From Sutcliffiella rhizosphaerae (GTDB lineage Bacteria; Bacillota; Bacilli; Bacillales; Bacillaceae_I), in NCBI RefSeq assembly GCF_917563925.1, contig NZ_CAKJTJ010000008.1, positions 101,262 to 165,261 of the forward strand: a stretch of 64,000 nucleotides of DNA, given 5' to 3'. Positions 1 through 8,533 of this stretch are shown piece by piece. A program made the position numbers and the translations under genes. Numbering within the stretch: position 1 is the first letter of the stretch; every line of letters starts with the position of its first letter. The notes below the pieces were generated by a model. It had not been told where the DNA came from and ran no database searches. It was given only the letters and a program-made list of their open reading frames with translations.

Positions 1-379
1 TGACCAATACCGCTACACCTAAAGCCAATGTCAAGCTGTTGGTCAATGCTTTAAAATACGTTCCACCCGCCAATAGCTTCTTATAATGATCCAAGGACGC
101 ATTCGAAAACCGCTCCAAATTTGTGGAAAGAATATCCGGGTTCACGATCGAGCCAAGCAAATTCACGGGCGCTCCTGTAAAACTTACTAAAAATACCGAG
201 ACTAACGGCAAAATTAAAAATAGCCCCAAAAAAACAAATACACCCAACTTCATCAAGAACAGTCCATCAGGTCGCAGGAAAGCAGTTCTTTTTTCTTTAC
301 CCTTTGGCGGTTTCGGCCGAGGTTGCGATTCAGGATGAGGGGGAAGCTGTACCCCAGAGTCTTGTCGCTCTATTTTCAT
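1..379 (-). CDS. ABC transporter permease, 5' part only (runs off the window)
   Basis: The N-terminal 126 codons of an inner-membrane permease are present; the rest lies beyond the window edge. A proline-rich, charged cytoplasmic tail of about 45 residues comes first. One strong transmembrane segment follows (around LGLFLILPLVSVFLV), then an extracytoplasmic loop and the start of a second segment. The ATG overlaps the stop of the upstream ATPase gene as ATGA, so the two are translationally coupled. With the ATPase and binding protein it forms an importer of the Fe(III)/2-aminoethylphosphonate/polyamine type. The substrate cannot be read from this piece. Confidence 0.8.
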   Translation of the reverse strand, partial: MKIERQDSGVQLPPHPESQPRPKPPKGKEKRTAFLRPDGLFLMKLGVFVFLGLFLILPLVSVFLVSFTGAPVNLLGSIVNPDILSTNLERFSNASLDHYKKLLAGGTYFKALTNSLTLALGVAVLV

Positions 380-1500
380 AGCAATAACACCCTTTCCGGA
401 TCAACCGACACCTTCACCGTTTCCCCACTCGTCAAGATTGGCTCCCCTGGCACAAATACATGCTCAATCGAGAATTCCAGCTCTCCAACCTTCACATCAT
501 AGCGGATATTTGGACCCAAATAGGTATGTAAAATCACCTTTCCTTCTAACACATTCCCCTCCGCCACCAAACTGTTTTCTGATGCAATGTCTATCCCCTC
601 AGGGCGAATGAGCACTTTCACCTCGTTTTTGTCTGTTGTATGAGTAGATTTCAATGTCCATTCATTAATTTTCACAACAGTTTCCTGTTTAGTACTCTTA
701 ACGACTTCCCCATCAAAAATATTAGACGAGCCCACAAAATCTGCCACAAAAGCGGAGCTCGGATTACTGTATAGCTCAGTCGGTGTAGCGTTTTGAATAA
801 TTTCCCCTTCCTTCATTACCGCCACTCTATCAGCCATACTCATCGCTTCCTCCTGGTCATGGGTGACAAAAATAGTGGTAATACCTACCTCCTGCTGAAT
901 TCTGCGGATTGTGGTTCTCATCGTATTCCGGAGCTTTTTATCAAGATTAGATAAAGGTTCGTCCATAAGAAGAACAGAGGGCTCCAAAACAAGTGCTCTT
1001 GCCAGTGCAACACGCTGCTGCTGACCACCTGACAATTCATTGACTCCTCGCTCTGCAAGGTGCCCAAGCTCCACATATTCAAGAACTTCCATCACTTTCT
1101 TTTCAATTTCTTTCGTTGGCTTGGCTAATCGCTTGCTCATTAACCTCGCGAAGCTACTTACCTTTTTCCCAAAACTGCCTGTATTGAAATCACGGACCGT
1201 CAAACCGTATGCGACATTTTCAAAGACATTATAGTGCGGAAATAAGGCATAGCTTTGGAACACCATGCCACAGTTCCGTTTGTTCGCAGGGATTTTATTC
1301 ACGACTTTATTGTTTATGTAGATGTTCCCAGCTGTTGGGTTTTCAAAGCCTGCGATACAGCGCATTGTAGTTGTTTTTCCACATCCTGATGGTCCGAGCA
1401 GGGCAAAGAATTCCCCTTCTTTAATATCGATGTTGACATTTTTTAAGGCAGTCACATCATTATATTTTTTGATTAATCCATCTACCTGTACCGATCCCAT
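376..1500 (-). CDS. ABC transporter ATP-binding protein (Fe/phosphonate/polyamine importer type)
   Basis: This 374-aa protein energises the importer encoded with it. It has Walker A (GPSGCGKTT, near residue 36), Q-loop (FQSYALFPHY), ABC signature (LSGGQQQR), Walker B (VLLMDEPLSNLD) and the switch His (FVTHDQEEA). The C-terminal ~120 residues form an OB-fold/TOBE regulatory domain as in PotA and FbpC. About 35 extra residues lie between the Q-loop and signature (NTGSFGKKVSSFARLMSK region), longer than usual for PotA. The ATG follows a GGGGAG ribosome site. It is second in a binding protein-ATPase-permease operon. Known relatives import ferric iron, phosphonates, putrescine or thiamine, so the substrate stays open. 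Confidence 0.88.
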   Translation of the reverse strand: MGSVQVDGLIKKYNDVTALKNVNIDIKEGEFFALLGPSGCGKTTTMRCIAGFENPTAGNIYINNKVVNKIPANKRNCGMVFQSYALFPHYNVFENVAYGLTVRDFNTGSFGKKVSSFARLMSKRLAKPTKEIEKKVMEVLEYVELGHLAERGVNELSGGQQQRVALARALVLEPSVLLMDEPLSNLDKKLRNTMRTTIRRIQQEVGITTIFVTHDQEEAMSMADRVAVMKEGEIIQNATPTELYSNPSSAFVADFVGSSNIFDGEVVKSTKQETVVKINEWTLKSTHTTDKNEVKVLIRPEGIDIASENSLVAEGNVLEGKVILHTYLGPNIRYDVKVGELEFSIEHVFVPGEPILTSGETVKVSVDPERVLLL

Positions 1501-1569
1501 ATTTAATCTCCCCGTTTGCTAAAAATTTTGCAAAAGCAGAGTACTACCGCACCCTGCTTCCAATATTAA

Positions 1570-2586
1570 TTATTGGAACTTTTCTCTCCACTCGTTACGA
1601 ACTCGGTCATAGTTTTCAACCACCCAGTCAATATCAAGATCCATCGTATAATCATTCAAGCCTTCCAAGGTAAGTGGGGATTTCCCTTCCACCTCTGGAT
1701 GCATAGGAATATGGAACCAATCCGCTTTGATTTGCTGCCCTTCTTTAGAAAGTAGGAAATCTACAAACTTCCTTGCTCCTTCAGGATTGGGGCCATCTTT
1801 TATTACTGCAACAGGATTCACGAGGATAGGCGTATTTTTGGGAATATGAAAGTCAACAGATTCGCCACGATCCTTCATTTGATAAGCCATGAAATCAAAA
1901 CCTACCCCAATGGATGCCTCTCCAGATGCAACGGCATTGGCAGGTGCCCCACCAGAATCAGGCATCGCATTTGTTTGCTGTACCAGTTTCTCGAAATACT
2001 CCCAGCCCGCGTCTTCCCCTTTTTCCATCAGCTGACTTAGCACCAGTAATGTTGCCGTTCCAGATGCCGCAGGGTTAGGGATTTGCAGCTCTTTTTCCCA
2101 TTTAGGATCTAATAGCTCATCCCACGTTTCTGGCAAGTCCGCTTCATCCACTAAATCTGTATTATAAATAAGCCCGAGAACAAAGACTTCAAGACCGACC
2201 CAATTCCAATCCTCCTGCCTTACTTTAATACCGTTCTCCACCACTTCCCAATCCTTTACAAATTCAGGGGTGTAGCTTTCAATGAAGCCATGTTTGATGG
2301 CAGATTCAAATGGAAGGATTCCCCCGCCACCATACCAAAGATCTGCTTGTGGATTGTCCATTTCTGCCATCATTTGGTTTACTAATATATTTGTCCCCGC
2401 ATAGTGAACATTTACTGTTGCACCTGTCGCTTCTTCATACGCTTCTGCAAGCTGACGTGTCATATCCGGAGTTTCTGGTGAATATAACGTTACTTGCCCA
2501 GTATCTCCAGTTGTAGCATCTCCGCCACAGGCAACAAGTCCAATTGAAAGTGTTAAAGCCATAATCATAAATAGTATTTTTCTCAT
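1570..2586 (-). CDS. Extracellular solute-binding lipoprotein of an ABC importer
   Basis: A 338-aa lipoprotein: a lysine start and hydrophobic stretch end in the lipobox LVAC, so the mature protein is anchored at Cys20. The body resembles the periplasmic-binding class that takes Fe(III), 2-aminoethylphosphonate and similar ligands (TLYSPETPDMTRQLAEAYEEATG start; DSGGAPANAVASGEASIGVG in the middle). It is first in the operon and lies 69 bp upstream of the ATPase gene. A hairpin with a T-run sits about 100 nt upstream of its start (separate entry) and suggests attenuation. Head-to-head placement with a secreted glycerophosphodiesterase hints that the ligand might be glycerol phosphate-related; that is inference. 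Confidence 0.85.
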   Translation of the reverse strand: MRKILFMIMALTLSIGLVACGGDATTGDTGQVTLYSPETPDMTRQLAEAYEEATGATVNVHYAGTNILVNQMMAEMDNPQADLWYGGGGILPFESAIKHGFIESYTPEFVKDWEVVENGIKVRQEDWNWVGLEVFVLGLIYNTDLVDEADLPETWDELLDPKWEKELQIPNPAASGTATLLVLSQLMEKGEDAGWEYFEKLVQQTNAMPDSGGAPANAVASGEASIGVGFDFMAYQMKDRGESVDFHIPKNTPILVNPVAVIKDGPNPEGARKFVDFLLSKEGQQIKADWFHIPMHPEVEGKSPLTLEGLNDYTMDLDIDWVVENYDRVRNEWREKFQ

Positions 2587-2672
2587 TTCATTTCCCCCTC
2601 ATTTTTTGAGATTTGCGTTAAAAATTTTCCTTCACGCGACATTCCCAACCTGTGTATCCGCTTTCACCTCCA

Positions 2673-2746
2673 TAAAAAAATAAAAAGAGAAACCACACAA
2701 CGAAATAAGCCCTTTACAGGCGCATTTCGTTGAGGGTTTCTCTTAT
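2673..2746 (-). promoter_or_regulatory. Leader hairpin with T-run (putative attenuator) of the ABC importer operon
   Basis: On the minus strand the leader contains AAGAGAAACC...GGTTTCTCTT (outer stem 2685-2694 with 2735-2744) and an inner stem AACGAAAT/ATTTCGTT, followed at once by a T-rich run down to about 2673. It lies about 100 nt upstream of the binding-protein ATG and not at the end of a gene. That is the layout of a conditional terminator. The opposite gene has an analogous leader hairpin at 3026-3074. Confidence 0.65.
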
Positions 2747-3025
2747 CATCTCTACCCAAAATATTCTACTTTTCTAAATTATATAATAATTCAGACTAAA
2801 AGTATAGTAATACAAATAATATTTTTGAGTATGTCTTTGCCACTTCAACGACACACACTTACAAAAGGTCAGGTATATTTTCAAAGACATTCTTCATAAA
2901 AACTGCAAAATCCTTTCCTTTTTTACAAAACAGGACACTTTACCCAGCCAATTTTGGAAAATAGGAAAAATTAATTATTGAGAATATTCAATTTAATTTA
3001 TATAGTTATCATGGGCAGAGACAAG

Positions 3026-3074
3026 GAGAAGAACCCCCCTTTAATTAATTTATGGTGGGTTCTTCTCTTTTTTT
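3026..3074 (+). promoter_or_regulatory. Leader hairpin with T-run (putative attenuator) of the glycerophosphodiesterase gene
   Basis: GAGAAGAACCC (3026-3036) pairs perfectly with GGGTTCTTCTC (3057-3067) and is followed by eight Ts. It ends about 60 nt upstream of the ATG at 3137. The sequence before the stem (AGACAAGGAGAAG) resembles the start of the minus-strand leader hairpin. In B. subtilis, GlpP antiterminates at leader terminators of glp genes including glpQ; the same control here is inference. Confidence 0.65.
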
Positions 3075-3136
3075 GCGCCAAGACTGGAGGTGACCTTCAA
3101 AAAAGCAACCAAACTTTCAAATCGGGGAGGAAGAAA

Positions 3137-5437
3137 ATGAAAAAGCTTAGCTGTATGATTCTAATTGTTACGCTAGCATTTAGTTTGCTTAATTTTCACC
3201 CAACAGAAAAAGTCTTGGCTAGCCAGGAAGTATTAATTAACGAAACCTTTGATGATGTTACAAATGGGAGTCTTCCAGAGAATTGGGTCCTAATTGAAGG
3301 AAATGGGCATGTGCAGGATGGGAAGCTTGTCTTACTTTCACCAGCAACTTCAGCACCTGCTAGAGTCATTGCCCCCATTGATGGAGAAATCGGTAACTAT
3401 AAAATAGAGGCAGACATTACCTTTGAGTCTGCTGTAGAAGATACACGCTGGGCATCTGTGATGTACCGCATTCAGGATCCTAATAATTACTATCAATTTG
3501 CAATTAGAAGAGGAGCAAGCGCCTTAAATGGAATCGAATTTGCGAAAAGGGTAAGCAACAGTTGGGCTGTTTCACAAACAAACTTCTTCCATCAGAATTT
3601 TAGTTTTAAACAGTCGTACAAATTAACCATTATCGTAAAAGACAACCGAGTGCAGCAGTTTATCAATGGGGAACTTGTTATAGACAGTGCTAGTGCAACG
3701 GAATGGACTTCTGGAGATGTTGGTTTCCAAGCAAGTGGTACAAACGTTCATTTTGATAACTTCAAAGTTACTACATATGATGAGGAAATGCCTCCAATTG
3801 AAAATAGTGGTGCTTTCTTACCAATGGAAGCAGAAACGAATATTGTTAATGCCCCTACTATTATTAGCAAAAATGAGGAAATAGACTTAGAGGACTTTAG
3901 TGCCTCTGTGCTGTTACCAGTAGTAAATAAATCGGGTCAGCTTTATGCCAACGAGATTCCTCTAATAGAGCAATTACAGTTAATGAAAAATAATAAAATC
4001 CCGGTACTACAAATAGAGCAAGAGGGCATTGAAGATTTAGTTATAGACGCTTTGCAGGAAACACAAACAACCGATGTTCAAGTAGTCTCCAGTAAACCTG
4101 CCATTACCGCAGCACTGAAAGAACTAAATCCAAAGATCAGGGCAGGTTTAATTTACAGTAAGCCATCCTTGAACAAAAATGATCTAAGGAATCTAACATT
4201 TGAGGTTCACTCCAATAAAAGCAAGGTCGTTCTCATTCCAGAAAAGCTTTTGAGCAAGGAAATTGTCCACTATCTTCACAATCGTATGGTAGCTGTTTGG
4301 GGCATTGGCGGAGATTCCCTTAAATCGTCCCATGCACTGATTCATATGGGAGTAGATGGCATTGTGACAGATTATCCAGAACATTCTGTTGATGCCCTAG
4401 GTCAATATCCAGAAAACACGATCGTCCAAAGACCAATGGTTGCGGCTCACCGTGGTGTTCCATCCCTTGCACCGGAAAATACGATGGCAGGATATCGTTT
4501 ATCCTATGAACTTGAAGCAGATATGATTGAAACGGATCTGCAAGTTTCAAAGGATGGACATATCATTGTTATGCATGATGCAACGGTGAATCGCACCACA
4601 AACGGGACAGGCTTAGTAAGTGACCTCACACTAGAAGAACTGAAACAGCTGGATGCAGGGATTAAATTTGGTGAGGAATTTGCTGGAGAGCTAGTACCAA
4701 CGCTAAGAGAGTTCCTACGAGAATTCAAAGGCAAAGACGTGGTCCTCCTAGTTGAGCTAAAAGCACAAGGAATAGAGGAAAGAGTCCTACAAGAAATAAA
4801 AGAAGAAAACATGATGGATCAAGTCGTTATCCAAAATTTTGATTTGCCAAGTATGATCAAATTCAATACATTGCAACCTGAGCTACCTACAGGATACTTA
4901 TATTCTGCTGGTGTTCCAAATACGGTGGAGGAGCGATTAAACAACGCTAAGAAAATGTTGGACTACGGCGCCACTCACAACGTAACACTTAATGCCAGCT
5001 ATGGTAGTGTATACGAAGAATTCATCACCTATATGAGACAACGTGGCATGTTAAGCCTCCACTGGACATTCCGTGATGAAGACCCATTTGCAGATAAACT
5101 AAGAGAAGGGCTTATCGGACCAATCACAGACTATATGCAATGGCTAACCCATTCCCCTATTCACATAGAAACACCAATCAAAAAAGTAAACTTAAAAACA
5201 GGAAAATCCCGCACCATCCAAGCTAAAGCATTCCTAAGCTACCGGACAGGTGAAACCGAAAACATTGAAACAGAGCTCTACACAATCGATAACAATAATA
5301 TTGTAAGCATTGACGGCAACACTATCCAAGCACTATCACCTGGCACCACTCAAGTATTCGTTAAACACACCTTCACCATGCTAGGAGTCGAATGGAATCT
5401 CGTATCCGAACCGATTGAAGTGAATGTGAGCGATTGA
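3137..5437 (+). CDS. Secreted glycerophosphodiester phosphodiesterase with LamG-like and Ig-like domains
   Basis: The ATG at 3137 is chosen because it has a GGGGAGG ribosome site and a typical signal peptide (about 30 residues, ending near KVLAS). The upstream in-frame extension to 2978 runs through the leader terminator. Domains: a concanavalin/LamG-like domain (residues ~32-210), a degenerate GDPD-like TIM-barrel half (~240-430, ending GVDGIVTDYPE), then a complete GDPD domain (~437-690). The active-site pattern is AAHRGVPSLAPENT, then ETDLQVSKDGHIIVMHD and LVELK. A C-terminal ~90-residue BIG2-like domain follows. It should release glycerol-3-phosphate from glycerophosphodiesters outside the cell. 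At 766 aa it is far longer than GlpQ (~290 aa). Confidence 0.88.
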   Translation: MKKLSCMILIVTLAFSLLNFHPTEKVLASQEVLINETFDDVTNGSLPENWVLIEGNGHVQDGKLVLLSPATSAPARVIAPIDGEIGNYKIEADITFESAVEDTRWASVMYRIQDPNNYYQFAIRRGASALNGIEFAKRVSNSWAVSQTNFFHQNFSFKQSYKLTIIVKDNRVQQFINGELVIDSASATEWTSGDVGFQASGTNVHFDNFKVTTYDEEMPPIENSGAFLPMEAETNIVNAPTIISKNEEIDLEDFSASVLLPVVNKSGQLYANEIPLIEQLQLMKNNKIPVLQIEQEGIEDLVIDALQETQTTDVQVVSSKPAITAALKELNPKIRAGLIYSKPSLNKNDLRNLTFEVHSNKSKVVLIPEKLLSKEIVHYLHNRMVAVWGIGGDSLKSSHALIHMGVDGIVTDYPEHSVDALGQYPENTIVQRPMVAAHRGVPSLAPENTMAGYRLSYELEADMIETDLQVSKDGHIIVMHDATVNRTTNGTGLVSDLTLEELKQLDAGIKFGEEFAGELVPTLREFLREFKGKDVVLLVELKAQGIEERVLQEIKEENMMDQVVIQNFDLPSMIKFNTLQPELPTGYLYSAGVPNTVEERLNNAKKMLDYGATHNVTLNASYGSVYEEFITYMRQRGMLSLHWTFRDEDPFADKLREGLIGPITDYMQWLTHSPIHIETPIKKVNLKTGKSRTIQAKAFLSYRTGETENIETELYTIDNNNIVSIDGNTIQALSPGTTQVFVKHTFTMLGVEWNLVSEPIEVNVSD

Positions 5438-5458
5438 AGCTGAGGAGCTACTTTATTG

Positions 5459-5496
5459 AAAGAAAGCAGATGGACTTCTTTTCTGCTTTCTTTTTT
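5459..5496 (+). terminator. Rho-independent terminator after the glycerophosphodiesterase gene
   Basis: GAAAGCAGA (5462-5470) pairs with TCTGCTTTC (5482-5490) and is followed by a run of six Ts, 25 nt after the stop codon. Confidence 0.85.
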
Positions 5497-5564
5497 GGTG
5501 TGTGTGGCGAGTGTATGAGGGGTAGCGGGTAGCGGGTAGCGAAAAATGCCGTATTATGTCTAGC

Positions 5565-5680
5565 CGTCGATATCGCCTGGCGATTCGTCGATATAACCCC
5601 ATTATCCGTCGATATCTACCCCCGTTCGTCGATATAACCTCAATATCCGTTGATATCTACCCCCGTTTCGTCAATAAAAT
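5565..5680. repeat. CGTCGATAT array, copy 1 (21-bp period, six units)
   Basis: CGTCGATAT or close variants begin at 5565, 5586, 5607, 5627, 5648 and 5669, spacings of 20-21 bp. The bases between are variable but often contain TAACC or CTACCCCCG. Similar arrays lie at 47338 and 52644. No coding sequence is evident here. Confidence 0.8.
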
Positions 5681-5841
5681 CAAATTATCATTGGAATATT
5701 ACTTCCCATACTTACTTTTTGCTGCATTTTAAATGCATTCCCCAACTAATATTAAAAAACTTCAACCAATTTCGACATAAAGCGATATAACCCTTGCAAT
5801 TACGACGCAAACCATCCATATTATAAGAAGGGAGGTGCGAT

Positions 5842-6549
5842 ATGCGAAACGATATAAAACCTAATGAACGGGCATATTCCACTAAGGAAGTGGCAGAAGA
5901 GGTTGGCATTGCCACCCCTACAGTTCGTAAGTATGGACAAATACTAGAGCGTAATGGATATGAGTTTTTAAAGGATGGCGACCGAAGAATCTTTGTAGAA
6001 TCCGATATTAAAGCGCTCATAGCGCTACGCGATACAGACAAGGCTTTAGACATTACTGCAAAAGAAATTGTCATTCAACAAGAAGAACACTTAGAAGAAG
6101 TGAATGAAACCAGTATAGCGCTACCCGATACAGAAGAAACCTTTTTGCAGGATCCTAACCAACTAAAAGAAGCCTTCAAATATTTAGTCAATGAGCTTGC
6201 AGCGGCACGGGAATTGAACTTGCAGCTTAAAGGCGATATGGAAAGTATTAAAACCACAGTAGCTCAACTTCAGCAAGATCATCATGTAATTAGTTCCAGC
6301 ATCGGAAACTCTGCCCAACGAACAAATAATAAAATTGAAAAGTTAACAGCACAGCAGAAATCTCACTACGAGACATTATTAGAGCAGGAAAAACAAAGAA
6401 CGGAAACACTTCAAGAGGAGATACAAAAAATGCGTGATGAACAAAAAAGTGAATGGTCATCACAAAGCGATTTTAACAAACGTTTAGAAGCAGAACTAAA
6501 TAAGCGGCAAGGGAAATGGGGCTGGTTTTCCTCCTTTTTTAATAAATAA
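5842..6549 (+). CDS. MerR-like HTH protein with long coiled coil (RacA/DUF3967-like)
   Basis: A 235-aa protein with a start supported by GGGAGGTG seven bases upstream. Residues ~11-60 form a MerR-like winged helix (YSTKEVAEEVGIATPTVRKY, then GDRRIFVESD). Residues ~115-215 are a Glu/Gln/Lys-rich coiled coil. The end is an aromatic tail, KWGWFSSFFNK, of the kind that can form a membrane-binding amphipathic helix. The layout (HTH, coil, aromatic tail) recalls RacA and plasmid/phage DUF3967 proteins, which tether or organise DNA. Several GCGATA-containing motifs lie within and around the gene and could be its binding sites; this is inference. It stands alone. Confidence 0.75.
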   Translation: MRNDIKPNERAYSTKEVAEEVGIATPTVRKYGQILERNGYEFLKDGDRRIFVESDIKALIALRDTDKALDITAKEIVIQQEEHLEEVNETSIALPDTEETFLQDPNQLKEAFKYLVNELAAARELNLQLKGDMESIKTTVAQLQQDHHVISSSIGNSAQRTNNKIEKLTAQQKSHYETLLEQEKQRTETLQEEIQKMRDEQKSEWSSQSDFNKRLEAELNKRQGKWGWFSSFFNK

Positions 6550-6863
6550 GGAAGCCGGGAATCCAGCCCCTCCTACTTCCTTAAATCTATTTCTCCCCCA
6601 TATCTACAGGCGATACAGAAATATATGTCTGTTCGTTAATCTCCAAAAAGCAGGTCTGCTATATATCACATGTAGCGTCACGCGATATGAACAATTAACT
6701 TACTACCTTCACCCTCAGTTTCCAACTCTCCATTTCTACGTATCGCCAGGCGATATAACCATTAATTAGACACAGGGGAAATAAGTGTATCGCTATGCAA
6801 TACGACTTAAGAAAACGACCACATATTAAGCCTTAATGTTGTTTTATCTTAAATAACAGAAAT
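6550..6863. other. Non-coding interval with GCGATA motifs
   Basis: No gene is visible in these 314 bp. Motifs of the family seen inside and upstream of the neighbouring HTH gene recur: GGCGATACAGA (6609), TAGCGTCACGCGATA (6673), the palindrome TATCGCCAGGCGATATA (6741) and TATCGCTATGCAATA (6788). Confidence 0.6.
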
Positions 6864-7318
6864 TCATTTCTCTTTTTCGGCTATCCTTTTTAATTCTTTT
6901 GCCCGGTCTATAATAAAGTTTCTCATGTATTTTTCTAAAAACAATTTATCTGCTATATTTCCAAGAACACCAAAAGGTGATTTATAGATAAAGGTATCTA
7001 TCATCTTAGTCCCATTGCCACTCTCTATGAATTCATGTGTATGCGAAAAGGAGTGGAAGGCTCCTTTAACCATGACATCTGTAAATTTATATGGTTTTTC
7101 CATCATATTGTCTTAGCTGTTAATTTTTGTTTCACTCCAAGATGAGTTGCTTCCCAAGTAACAGTATCATCATTTTCCAGCAGTCCAACTGTAACGCCAC
7201 CAACTACCTTCTCCTTTGTTTTAGTGGTAGTTTCTGTGTGAACCTCCACATTTCTCGCAAGGTCAAAACAAACATTAATCGGTGCATCAATATATATTTC
7301 GTGTTTAATTATCGGCAT
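6864..7318 (-). pseudogene. SRPBCC-family ligand-binding protein, split by a frameshift
   Basis: Two abutting reading frames together encode one SRPBCC (START-like) protein of about 150 aa. The first (7318 to 7103) gives the N-terminal strand and helices (PIIKHEIYIDAPINVCFDLA) and stops after KLTAKTI. The second (from about 7106 to 6864) continues with the expected MEKPYKFTDVMVKGAFHSFSHTHEF and ends normally. The switch is at ATATGATGG, where TGA overlaps ATG. A one-base loss, a sequencing error or translational coupling would all look like this; a frameshifted single gene is the simplest reading. No operon partners. Confidence 0.65.
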
Positions 7319-7659
7319 ATTTAATGTGTCCTTTCATGAGACAGACGTAAATTTCATATAAGCAGCCAATCATATCGCCCTAAAAAAGTCGATATTCAAT
7401 TGCAACTTACAGGCAATTTCCCATCCGCAAAGTTCAACAATTTCCCGAGAAATATCTACAAATCCTGAGTACTCCTCGACAGCAATTATCGACTTTCAAA
7501 CAATAAATATGCTGTTTTCAAGAAGTAAATCTTTACCTCTATTCAAAAGAAAAACGTATATTCTACTTCTATACAGGAATCTATTAAATAAAGAATGTTT
7601 CCCTCGCTTCAAAATGGTATAATATGTATATATAATACCTAAAAAAAGGAGCAAAAGCC
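7319..7659. other. Non-coding interval with a promoter
   Basis: No gene is seen. Near the right end lies an extended -10 box (TGGTATAAT, TATAAT at 7618-7623), about 37 bp before the membrane-protein ATG. The left part has scattered ATCGCC and CGATAT motifs similar to those at 5.5-6.8 kb. Confidence 0.5.
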
Positions 7660-8484
7660 ATGGGAATTTACAGCCGGGAAAGAAATCTCAGTGCCTATAT
7701 ACTTAGGCATTTCCATTCACATCCAAGGTCCATTGACCTTATTAAAAATGATTTTAATGTAAATGGTGCGCTGAACCATGCACTTGTAAAAAGTTTAAAA
7801 GAAACACAGGTACGAGATCGTAAAGTTTGGGATAAATTCACAGATACAGAAGTTGAAAGATTGATTAAGTTGGAATTGTATCACTATATAAATCGGACTA
7901 AGCCTAATCAGCGAGAAAGCAAATCACCAGTTACTCCTCCATCTAAGAAACCGTTTCGCTTTCCAGCCACTTTAATTATCATTACTTTGTTACTCCTCTA
8001 TTCAATTTATCAGTTCGTGACAAGAGACTTCTCACATTCTACAAACAGCGTACAATTTGTAAAAACGATAGACTTCTCTAAGGAACTTGTTCTATTGATA
8101 ATAGGTATAATTTTTGTTCTAATAGCATTGCCAATACTTGAAAGATTGTATGGGGCATGGAAAATATTATTCCTATTCGCTATTCCAGGTTACCTAATCC
8201 TTCCTTTTCAAGATGCGATGGTGGTAAATGCACTATCAGGCAGTATTTCTGGTTTAATGGGCATATATCTTGTATTAACGTTAAAAAAGAATGATAAAGT
8301 AACACTAAAAAAGACATGGTGGATTTGGGGATCTTTTGCTATTTTTTTTGTTGTTCATTTTTACATGCTTGGCTCATTATTCTCCCCATATTCACTCCTA
8401 ACAGCAATCACGATTGGTATTTTACTCTCCCTATTAGTACAGCCACAAACTTTCAGAAAAGAGCTAATAAAAAGTGAAAAATGA
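7660..8484 (+). CDS. Multi-pass membrane protein of unknown function (weakly rhomboid-like)
   Basis: A 274-aa protein: a charged ~95-residue cytoplasmic N-terminus, then about six hydrophobic segments from residue ~105 to 262. The stretch ALSGSISGLMG resembles the GxSG segment of rhomboid proteases. The helix that should carry the catalytic His (LLTAITIGILLSLL) has none, so it would be inactive if related. A strong GGAG ribosome site precedes the ATG. It is monocistronic, with its own promoter at 7618. The function is not recognised. Confidence 0.6.
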   Translation: MGIYSRERNLSAYILRHFHSHPRSIDLIKNDFNVNGALNHALVKSLKETQVRDRKVWDKFTDTEVERLIKLELYHYINRTKPNQRESKSPVTPPSKKPFRFPATLIIITLLLLYSIYQFVTRDFSHSTNSVQFVKTIDFSKELVLLIIGIIFVLIALPILERLYGAWKILFLFAIPGYLILPFQDAMVVNALSGSISGLMGIYLVLTLKKNDKVTLKKTWWIWGSFAIFFVVHFYMLGSLFSPYSLLTAITIGILLSLLVQPQTFRKELIKSEK

Positions 8485-8489
8485 GTGAA

Positions 8490-8526
8490 AAAAAGAGCCC
8501 TTCTTTTAGTTAGAGGGCTCTAGAAA
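8490..8526 (-). terminator. Terminator of the ribose operon
   Basis: AGAGCCC (8494-8500) pairs with GGGCTCT (8515-8521). The T-run lies on the minus strand (complement of AAAAAAAG at 8487-8495), just beyond the rbsK stop. It may serve the convergent gene weakly. Confidence 0.8.
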
Positions 8527-8533
8527 ATTATCT

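Noticed and set aside
2978..3136. N-terminal extension of the glycerophosphodiesterase to 2978
   Set aside because: It runs through the leader terminator hairpin and lacks a ribosome site; the ATG at 3137 has GGGGAGG and a signal peptide.
5565..5680. CRISPR-like short repeats at the CGTCGATAT arrays
   Set aside because: The conserved part is only 9 bp and the intervals 11-12 bp, far too short for repeats and spacers; no cas genes.
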